Shown one piece after another: positions 1 to 4,617 of a stretch of 21,947 nt of DNA. The stretch spans positions 1-21,947 of the IMG/VR virus record IMGVR_UViG_3300036861_000758; one strand, given 5' to 3'. The first letter of the stretch is position 1, and each line of letters starts with the position of its first letter. Source of the stretch: a virus. The notes beneath the pieces were generated by a model, which saw nothing but the letters and a program-made list of their open reading frames with translations, had not been told where the DNA came from and made no database searches. Position numbers and translations under genes: made by a program.

Positions 1-357
1 CCCGGCCTTCACGACGTCGTCGACGGTGCCCGACTCCACGAGCCGCCGCCCCTCGGCCTGCACGCGGGCCGTGGCGGCGCTCAGCGCCTTCACCTGCGCT
101 TCGACCTTGGCGGCGGTGGCCCGCGCGCCGCTGATCGTCTCCTGGAGCCGCTGGCGGTCGAACTGCAGGATGCGGCGGTCCTCGATCGCGGACTCGCGGG
201 CGTGCTGAAGGTCGCCGAGCTTGGCGTCCTCGACGGCCTTCTTGACGCCGGCGACCTCGCGGCGCAGCGACGCCTTGTCCCACTCGCTGATCCCGACGTA
301 GAGGAGGGCGATCAGGGCCATATAGGTCCACGGGGAGCGGAGGAGGCGGGCGATCAC
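1..357 (-). CDS. Rz-like inner-membrane spanin candidate (3' end outside window)
   Basis: The reading frame is open from a GTG at 357 to the window edge (119 codons). The N-terminus has a short basic stretch and one hydrophobic segment (about residues 12-23, TYMALIALLYVG). A long charged region without prolines follows, rich in Ala, Arg, Glu and Gln, as expected for a periplasmic coiled coil. This N-in, one-membrane-pass plus coiled-coil layout is typical of phage i-spanins, which link inner and outer membranes in the last step of lysis. The start overlaps the upstream stop as GTGA. The position at the end of a run of small membrane genes fits a lysis role. Seen: topology and overlap. Inferred: spanin function. 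It could also be another membrane-anchored coiled-coil protein. Confidence 0.6.
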   Translation of the reverse strand, partial: MIARLLRSPWTYMALIALLYVGISEWDKASLRREVAGVKKAVEDAKLGDLQHARESAIEDRRILQFDRQRLQETISGARATAAKVEAQVKALSAATARVQAEGRRLVESGTVDDVVKAG

Positions 358-665
358 TTCTCTCGGCCTGCGTTCGGCCAAGCGCGCATGAGCCAGAAGA
401 ACGCGCGCACGACGCGGCCCCGCCAGCCGTCGGCCACGCCGATCTGCTCGTAGCGCAGGAGGTCGGGGCAGAGGGCGGCGGGGGTCGAGGTGGCGACCTT
501 CCACGGCGTGAACACCCCGCACATCACGAGAGCGGAGTGCCATGCCCGGCACCGTCCACAGAACACTGGCGGCGGAATCTCGAAGGTTGGAAGCCTCAAG
601 GTGTCGCCGTCCTCGTCGATGCGATACCAAACGATCGGCGGCCCATCGACGTCGAACCCACCCAT
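354..665 (-). CDS. Small Cys-containing protein of unknown function
   Basis: This encodes 103 aa starting MGGFDVDGPP. The ATG at 665 overlaps the upstream stop as TGATG, and a GGGGAGG ribosome binding sequence lies a few bases upstream. The middle holds CGRC, a further Cys about ten residues later and another near residue 64, so a metal-binding ribbon is possible. The C-terminal part is basic and aromatic (VVRAFFWLMRAW) and may touch membrane. I do not recognise the family. The start is chosen by the overlap and binding site rather than a longer in-frame upstream extension, which would run antisense-like through two other supported genes. Function unknown. Confidence 0.65.
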   Translation of the reverse strand: MGGFDVDGPPIVWYRIDEDGDTLRLPTFEIPPPVFCGRCRAWHSALVMCGVFTPWKVATSTPAALCPDLLRYEQIGVADGWRGRVVRAFFWLMRAWPNAGREK

Positions 666-784
666 CACGTCCTCCCCGAGAGCTTCTCGACGCACCACGC
701 GATGGCCTCGACGAGTCTCCGGCCGTTCTGGATGAGGACCACGCCCGCGAGGACGAGCGTGATGGCGAGGTGTAGGGAGATCAT
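665..784 (-). CDS. Tiny single-pass membrane protein
   Basis: This 39-aa product is one hydrophobic helix (about residues 4-18, LHLAITLVLAGVVLI) followed by an amphipathic tail with several Arg and Lys. The ATG at 784 overlaps the stop of the preceding gene as ATGA, and its own stop overlaps the next start as TGATG, which strongly supports real translation. It is too short to match a family by eye. In a phage lysis region a one-helix protein of this size could be a pinholin, an antiholin or a membrane regulator, but nothing in the sequence separates these. Confidence 0.6.
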   Translation of the reverse strand: MISLHLAITLVLAGVVLIQNGRRLVEAIAWCVEKLSGRT

Positions 785-1053
785 CGCGGGAACTCCCCGC
801 CGGTCTGGCGCAGGAGCGCGGCGCGCCACGACTCGGCCGTCTCGCCGCCGCTCTCCATGCTCGCCACGATCGACGCCCACTCGTTCGGTGGGACCGTGAC
901 GTCGAGGACCGGCGTGGCGCCCTCGTGATTCTCGGTGTACCTGCGGACCTGTACGGCGCCGCCATCGCGGCGCGTGAAGTAGAGACCGTCCGACCAGTGG
1001 AAGCCACCACCGTCGGGCCACGTCGTCTCCGTTCCAGGAAGTCTCTTCATCAT
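781..1053 (-). CDS. Hypothetical phage protein, about 90 aa
   Basis: The reading frame begins at tandem ATGs (1053 and 1050), overlaps the upstream stop as ATGATG, and ends in an ATGA overlap with the next gene. The product is soluble. The N-terminal half is rich in Gly, Trp and Tyr (GGGFHWSDGLYFTRRDGG) and looks like a short beta-sheet domain. The C-terminal half looks helical (EWASIVASME), ending near TGGEFPR. I recall similar small proteins in phage genomes but no assigned activity. No catalytic or metal-binding motif is visible. Confidence 0.65.
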   Translation of the reverse strand: MMKRLPGTETTWPDGGGFHWSDGLYFTRRDGGAVQVRRYTENHEGATPVLDVTVPPNEWASIVASMESGGETAESWRAALLRQTGGEFPR

Positions 1054-1307
1054 GGTTTCGCTCCTTCCGGCGCCGGGGCGCCGTTGCCTTGCCCGTAGCG
1101 CAGCCCCAGGAACTTCGCGGCCAGGGCGGGCGTGGTGATCATGGCGAGGGCGATCGCGTAGCCCAAGAAGTCATCGAAGCCGAGCGGCCGGGCCCACGCT
1201 TGCTTGAGGAAGCCGGCGGAGATCACGAGGCCGCCGACGTTGCCCCAGGTCTTCGCCAGGTCCATGTGACCGGCCGGCGGCGCGGAGAAGAGATCGGCGA
1301 GCTTCAC
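1050..1307 (-). CDS. Two-segment small membrane protein, possible holin
   Basis: This encodes 85 aa from a GTG at 1307 that overlaps the previous stop as GTGA. There are two hydrophobic stretches: a weaker one around residues 25-35 (GGLVISAGFL) and a stronger one around residues 48-69 (LGYAIALAMITTPALAAKFLGL). The tail is short, Gly/Pro-rich and charged. Two membrane segments in under 100 residues within a lysis-type cluster fit a class II holin, which forms the inner-membrane lesion. That is an inference from size, topology and place; I do not recognise a holin family motif. A later ATG (MDLAKTWG, residue 15) is an alternative start. Confidence 0.55.
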   Translation of the reverse strand: MKLADLFSAPPAGHMDLAKTWGNVGGLVISAGFLKQAWARPLGFDDFLGYAIALAMITTPALAAKFLGLRYGQGNGAPAPEGAKP

Positions 1308-1531
1308 GTAATGAGCGCCTGCATCTTGCGACACGTCTCCGGGTCCACGTCCGCCCCGCCGCTGAGGTAGCTCGACGGCCCGGCCAGCGCGTCGTCCGCG
1401 CCCTCCGGCTTGGGCTGGTGATACTCGCAGTAGCGGACGTCGAGGATCTCGCGCGTGGGGTCCGCGTCGGGCTCGCACGCGGGGCAGAACACGCGGCCGA
1501 GCATGGGCGTGTCGGGGATGAACTCGCTCAC
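1304..1531 (-). CDS. Small zinc-ribbon-like protein
   Basis: This encodes 75 aa starting at GTG 1531 (MSEFIPDTP), overlapping the stop of the lipoprotein gene as GTGA. Residues about 16-19 are CPAC and about 35-38 are CEYH, giving a CxxC plus CxxH set that could hold one zinc ion. The rest is acidic and probably flexible. No family is recognised. It is one of several short Cys-pair proteins in this cluster. The upstream in-frame extension lacks a good start and overlaps a supported gene, so the short version is preferred. Confidence 0.6.
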   Translation of the reverse strand: MSEFIPDTPMLGRVFCPACEPDADPTREILDVRYCEYHQPKPEGADDALAGPSSYLSGGADVDPETCRKMQALIT

Positions 1532-1671
1532 CGCGGCACCTCGTTGGGCGCGCAGACGATGATCGTGAGGCCATCCCGCGTCTCTGGGGCACGGCAGTAG
1601 TAGACGGGCGCGGCGCAGCCGGCGAGCAGGAGGAAGAGGACGATCCCGAGGAGGATCAGCGCGGCGGCCAT
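1528..1671 (-). CDS. Short lipoprotein, Rz1-like outer-membrane spanin candidate
   Basis: A 47-aa product begins with a strongly hydrophobic helix that ends in the lipobox LLAGC (Cys at residue 19), the signal for lipidation and signal peptidase II cleavage. The mature part would be only about 29 residues, with several prolines and two further cysteines. Small lipoproteins of this kind in phage lysis regions are usually o-spanins. The gene starts inside the end of the preceding gene (16-base overlap) and ends in a GTGA overlap with the next. A GTG two codons upstream is an alternative start. It is not adjacent to or nested in the Rz-like gene at the window edge, which is unusual for a pair. 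Confidence 0.6.
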   Translation of the reverse strand: MAAALILLGIVLFLLLAGCAAPVYYCRAPETRDGLTIIVCAPNEVPR

Positions 1672-1778
1672 TGCCACATGTCGATCCGCCGCCGCGTGCG
1701 GCGATCAGCGAAGTCCACGCCGAGGCCCCAGGCCAGGCCGAGGAGCACGAGGACGGCCGCCGCACCGGCGAGCTTCAT
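1656..1778 (-). CDS. 40-aa single-pass membrane protein
   Basis: The product starts MKLAGAAAVLVLLGLAWGLG, a hydrophobic helix, and continues with a basic segment (DRRTRRRID) and a Trp-rich end. The ATG at 1778 overlaps the previous stop as ATGA. Basic residues following the helix favour an orientation with the C-terminus inside the cell, although the helix could also be an uncleaved signal. No family can be assigned. It is supported mainly by its place in the gapless gene train and by its clear hydrophobic helix. Confidence 0.55.
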   Translation of the reverse strand: MKLAGAAAVLVLLGLAWGLGVDFADRRTRRRIDMWQWPPR

Positions 1779-1975
1779 TCCCGGTCCTCGCATTTCACGG
1801 TGATCGTAGCGACGTTGAGATTCTGATCCGTCTCGACTTTCGTCACGATGCGCGCCGTGGGACACTCGCCCAACGTCGCCAGGGCGAACCGCAGCACGGC
1901 CAGCGTCTCCCCCGTCAGCGCCGAGGGGACGATCGCGGACAGCGTGATGGCGAGCAGGAGCGCGCGGCATCTCAT
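1775..1975 (-). CDS. Small exported protein with signal-like N-terminus
   Basis: This encodes 66 aa starting MRCRALLLAITLSAIV, with a positively charged tip, a hydrophobic core and small residues near SALTG that could form a signal peptidase I site. The remaining part has two cysteines about 25 residues apart, which could form a disulphide in the periplasm, and alternating hydrophobic residues typical of beta strands (VATITVKC). The start overlaps the upstream stop as ATGA and the stop overlaps the next start as ATGA. Unknown function. A longer start at 2065 is possible but would run through the supported zinc-ribbon gene. Confidence 0.6.
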   Translation of the reverse strand: MRCRALLLAITLSAIVPSALTGETLAVLRFALATLGECPTARIVTKVETDQNLNVATITVKCEDRE

Positions 1976-2070
1976 CGCGGCCACCCGCAGCGGGAGCAGT
2001 CCCATGGCGCCGCCGGGTCGCGTTTCGTCAACCACTCGGCGCAGCGGGGACACGTCCGGGTCCACACCAT
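1972..2070 (-). CDS. 32-aa zinc-ribbon mini-protein
   Basis: Starts MVWTRTCPRC and ends CSRCGWPR. Two CxxC pairs separated by about 18 residues are the classic four-Cys arrangement of a rubredoxin-like or zinc-ribbon fold, here with almost nothing else. The ATG at 2070 shares its first base with the stop of the previous gene (TGATG), and the stop overlaps the next start as ATGA. Four metal-ligand cysteines in 32 residues are unlikely in a random frame, so I accept it despite the size. The role is unknown; it may bind nucleic acid or protein. Confidence 0.6.
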   Translation of the reverse strand: MVWTRTCPRCAEWLTKRDPAAPWDCSRCGWPR

Positions 2071-2165
2071 CACCGGCCCTTGCCCTCGCGGCACTTCTGA
2101 CAAAGCATCCGGCGATCGCCGCCGCAGACCGTGCACTTGATCGATCGCGTGACGACCGGCTTCAT
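2070..2165 (-). CDS. 31-aa zinc-ribbon mini-protein
   Basis: Starts MKPVVTRSIKCTVCGGD and continues to CQKCREGKGR. Two CxxC pairs about 9 residues apart form a minimal treble-clef or zinc-ribbon type knuckle, with a basic N- and C-terminus that would suit nucleic acid contact. The start is an ATGA overlap with the preceding gene and the end is a TGATG overlap with the next, similar four-Cys mini-protein. Function unknown. The two genes could have arisen by duplication, but the sequences outside the cysteines differ. Confidence 0.6.
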   Translation of the reverse strand: MKPVVTRSIKCTVCGGDRRMLCQKCREGKGR

Positions 2166-2236
2166 TGCGCCACCGCGGCCGCGACGACGACTGGGTGGTA
2201 CTCCATGAACGTCAGCGCGGCGTCGAGGAGGGTCAT
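2162..2236 (-). CDS. 24-aa hydrophobic peptide
   Basis: The frame MTLLDAALTFMEYHPVVVAA ends four residues later. It lies between the YkuD-like gene and a zinc-ribbon gene, with ATGA overlaps at both ends. These overlaps are the main support, since at this size coding cannot be judged by composition. The peptide is mildly amphipathic and hydrophobic. It may be a real micro-protein or a short reading frame whose main job is to pass ribosomes to the next gene. Confidence 0.4.
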   Translation of the reverse strand: MTLLDAALTFMEYHPVVVAAAVAQ

Positions 2237-2694
2237 ACGTCGGCCACCTCGAAGAACACGGTTCGCCCCGCCGCCAGCGCCGCCGTCACCAGCGGCTCGC
2301 AGGCCCGCGCCATGTCGTTGTCGATCCGCAGACAGCCGAAGGTCGCCCGGAGCGAGCCATCCGTCATCGGAAGGCCACCGTGCATCCCCATCCCGTCGCG
2401 GCCGCGACGCTGCCCGTCGAGCGCGTCGCCGGCGATCGCCTGGAGTCGGAAGAAGGCCGGCCCGAAGTGCGCCGGGTCCTTGTGCTCGACGCTGATGATC
2501 TTGGAGAGGCCCGACGGATGATCGCCGAAGGGCGCCTCCGAATCGCGCGACGGGTTGCCGTGCTTGCCCGCCTCCGCGCTGTCCGCTTTGCCGCGGCAGC
2601 GGAACGGACCGAGCAGGAGGCTGCCCTCGTCGTCGAAGAGCTCGACCTCGCCGGGTTGCGTGCGATCGGTGGGGAGGCGAACGTAGAACCTCAC
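2233..2694 (-). CDS. YkuD-fold (L,D-transpeptidase-like) protein, candidate lysis enzyme
   Basis: This encodes 153 aa from a GTG at 2694 that overlaps the previous stop as GTGA. The C-terminal half carries HGG (His105) followed 16 residues later by FGCLRID (Cys121), matching the His and catalytic Cys of the L,D-transpeptidase/YkuD and related Tlde1 (DUF2778) families. Those enzymes act on peptidoglycan peptides through a Cys thioester. The usual His in SHGC is Phe here, as can happen in divergent members. A proline-glycine region (residues 54-62, APFGDHPSG) fits the loop before the active site. There is no signal peptide, so export would need a holin or it acts from the virion. Placed among small membrane genes, it is the best candidate for the phage endolysin. 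The fold is a motif-based judgement; the lytic role is inferred. Confidence 0.6.
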   Translation of the reverse strand: MRFYVRLPTDRTQPGEVELFDDEGSLLLGPFRCRGKADSAEAGKHGNPSRDSEAPFGDHPSGLSKIISVEHKDPAHFGPAFFRLQAIAGDALDGQRRGRDGMGMHGGLPMTDGSLRATFGCLRIDNDMARACEPLVTAALAAGRTVFFEVADV

Positions 2695-3173
2695 CGCCGC
2701 GCCTCCATCTCGAGGATCAGCTGCGGCCGCGACAGCTTGATCCTCGTGCGCTCCGCCTCCGGCAGCGTGGCGACGTAGACGAGGGCGCGGATGCCTTCGA
2801 GGATCGCTGTGTGCTCAGTGCTCATCTGCACGGTCTGGTGGGCGCGCGCGGCGGCCGCGTCCTGGATGGACTTCAGGCGCTCCACCTCGCGCGCGTCGAG
2901 CTTGACGAAGCCCTGGTGCACGACGTACCCGACACTGGCGATCGACGTGAGCCCGAGCACCAGGATCAGGCTCACGAGCCCCAGCGTGCCCCGCCAGGTG
3001 TAGGACATGCCCAGCGCCCGCACCGTGCCGCCGCCCTCGCCCGCGCTCTCGTCCGGCAGCATCGGCTCTCCCCCTTGGCGCCGCCGCAGATCCGCGCGCG
3101 CCAGCAACGCCTGGTCAATCGTCGCCCGCTCGTGGCGCAGCTGGTCGTCGCTCATGTCGCGGAAGCGGGTCAT
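2691..3173 (-). CDS. Membrane-anchored coiled-coil protein
   Basis: A 160-aa product starts MTRFRDMSDDQLRHERATID. Residues 1-55 are charged and mostly helical (QLRHERATIDQALLARADL). One membrane helix follows at about residues 65-86 (LGLVSLILVLGLTSIASVGY). The rest is a predicted helical or coiled segment rich in Glu, Gln and Arg. The ATG at 3173 begins two bases after the previous stop. Phage genes with a cytoplasmic domain, one helix and an outer coil near the lysis enzyme are sometimes spanin- or holin-associated. No family motif was recognised, so this is described by topology only. Confidence 0.6.
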   Translation of the reverse strand: MTRFRDMSDDQLRHERATIDQALLARADLRRRQGGEPMLPDESAGEGGGTVRALGMSYTWRGTLGLVSLILVLGLTSIASVGYVVHQGFVKLDAREVERLKSIQDAAAARAHQTVQMSTEHTAILEGIRALVYVATLPEAERTRIKLSRPQLILEMEARR

Positions 3174-3175
3174 AG

Positions 3176-3745
3176 CTACGGCGCGGCCGCCGGGCCGGTC
3201 GTCTGCACATCGCCTTCGGAGGTGAACGGCAAGATGGCGAGGATGGTCGAGTCGTTCTTGGCGTAGATCGTCAGCGTCTGCGCGGCGGTGTCGACCACGA
3301 TCCGGCCAAACTCCCGGCGCCAGAGATTCATAAAGGCCGTGCCGGCCCGGAAGGCGCCGGTGCCACCGCCGTCCTCGTCGAGGAGGAGATCCTCGTCCAC
3401 GGTGGTGAGGTTGTAGTGCCACGTGCCGCGAGCCACGCTCACCCCGACGTCGACGAACTGGCCGTCGAGCACGTCCACGGTGTAAATGAGCAGCGGAGTC
3501 GTGATCGCCGGATCGGTCACCACCAGGTCGTACTTGCCGGCGGCCCACGTGGCGGGATCGAGGCTGAGCGTGAAGCGCCCGGGCGTGACCGCGTCCTCGG
3601 CGCCCGCCTGCTGGCGCGTCGTCCAGCCGGCGGCCTTGAAGACGAGGTCGTTCCAGTCGAGCCGGAAGGCGTCGGCCTGCCGGATAACCTCGACCTTGGA
3701 GGTCCCGGCCGCGGTGTACTTCCAGACGAGCGTCTCAGCGGCCAC
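3176..3745 (-). CDS. Phage structural protein of unknown role, 189 aa
   Basis: The GTG start at 3745 follows the upstream stop by three bases. The product is rich in beta-strand-like alternation, with a segment (AGKYDLVVTDP, LIYTVDVLD) that resembles an Ig-like or baseplate-associated beta domain. After that, a shorter region (FMNLWRREFGRIVVD) is followed by another strand-rich end. No Cys or catalytic motif was seen. It lies directly downstream of the tail fibre region, so it may be a tail-tip accessory or receptor-associated protein. That is inference from place; I do not recognise the family with confidence. Confidence 0.6.
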   Translation of the reverse strand: MAAETLVWKYTAAGTSKVEVIRQADAFRLDWNDLVFKAAGWTTRQQAGAEDAVTPGRFTLSLDPATWAAGKYDLVVTDPAITTPLLIYTVDVLDGQFVDVGVSVARGTWHYNLTTVDEDLLLDEDGGGTGAFRAGTAFMNLWRREFGRIVVDTAAQTLTIYAKNDSTILAILPFTSEGDVQTTGPAAAP

Positions 3746-3748
3746 CGC

Positions 3749-4249
3749 TTATCCCTCGGCCGCCGCCGGCGCCGGCACGTCGGCCGGGATGCGCTCGGCG
3801 GACTCGAGTAGCTCCAGGAGCGTGGCGAACTTGGACACATCGGCCGGGTGGACCTTGACCTTGTCGTGCTTCATCAGCGCCAGCAGCCACTCGTACGCGG
3901 TGCCGTCCATCTCGAGCACGTGGACGTCGTCCACGACGAGCTGTTCGTGCAGGCGCCGCCATATCTTCTGGTCCGTCTTTGGCATCGCGTCGCCGTACAC
4001 GTGATGCGCGGCCGCGAGGAGGAAGGACTCCGTGGTGTCGCGCAGCACCTCGTCGTAGGTGCGCACGACCGACACCACGCCCGAGAGGACGGCGCCGGGA
4101 ATCCGCTCGCCGCACTTGCCGCAGACCGGGGGCAGCGTGGCGGCGGCCGCCGCCTGCCGCTGTCGCGCCTCCATGTCGCGCAGATGCTTGTCCTGCACCG
4201 CGCCGAAGCGGTAGGGGATCACGAGGTTGAAGCGGACGGTCTCGGCCAT
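3749..4249 (-). CDS. Hypothetical phage protein, 166 aa
   Basis: I place the start at ATG 4249 (MAETVRFNLVIPYRFG) because AAGGAG (4262-4257) lies seven bases upstream. A GTG at 4306 overlaps the preceding stop as GTGA and would add 19 residues, so it is a real alternative. The N-terminal part has a helical Arg/Gln/Ala region and a CGKC pair near residue 44. The C-terminal two thirds are helical and acidic (LLALMKHDKVKV, LLELLESAERIP). I do not recognise the family. Position suggests an accessory gene between tail fibre and lysis genes. Confidence 0.65.
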   Translation of the reverse strand: MAETVRFNLVIPYRFGAVQDKHLRDMEARQRQAAAAATLPPVCGKCGERIPGAVLSGVVSVVRTYDEVLRDTTESFLLAAAHHVYGDAMPKTDQKIWRRLHEQLVVDDVHVLEMDGTAYEWLLALMKHDKVKVHPADVSKFATLLELLESAERIPADVPAPAAAEG

Positions 4250-4256
4250 GCGATCG

Positions 4257-4262
4257 CTCCTT
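4257..4262 (-). promoter_or_regulatory. Shine-Dalgarno sequence deciding the start at 4249
   Basis: On the minus strand this reads AAGGAG, seven bases before ATG 4249. The competing GTG at 4306 has no such sequence upstream but overlaps the previous stop. Confidence 0.5.
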
Positions 4263-4302
4263 CGTTGCAGGTCGGTGAGAGTCGGCTTCGCCTTCACGGG
4301 CT

Positions 4303-4617
4303 TCACAGGTAGCCCCGGATGCCGGTCGTGATGGTCAGGTCCTCGTCGAGGATCAGCAGGCCGCGGGCGCCGGTGATGTCCTCGTGCGCGTCGTCGTCGG
4401 TGATCGCCTTGCGGATCGCCAGCGCCCGCGCAGCCGCGCGACGCTGCTCGGTGGTGAGGGCCTGCACGTTCACGCGGTAGAAGCGCGCGGGCGTGCCGTC
4501 GTCCTTCAGGCCGTCGCACGCGACCGGGCTGTCGAGTGGTGCCGTCAGGCCGCCGAACACCGTCAGCCACACGGGGGCTCGGGGCGAGAGCGGGTTCAGC
4601 GTCGCGGTGGCGCGCAT
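4303..4617 (-). CDS. Hypothetical phage protein, 104 aa
   Basis: The ATG at 4617 shares a base with the tail fibre stop (TGATG), indicating translational coupling. The N-terminal half (LSPRAPVWLTVFGGL) looks beta-rich. A helical, basic segment follows (TEQRRAAARALAIRKAI), then a C-terminal strand-like part rich in Asp and Ile. I do not recognise a family. Tight coupling to the fibre gene suggests a partner such as a fibre assembly helper or tip accessory protein, but this is only positional reasoning. Confidence 0.65.
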   Translation of the reverse strand: MRATATLNPLSPRAPVWLTVFGGLTAPLDSPVACDGLKDDGTPARFYRVNVQALTTEQRRAAARALAIRKAITDDDAHEDITGARGLLILDEDLTITTGIRGYL

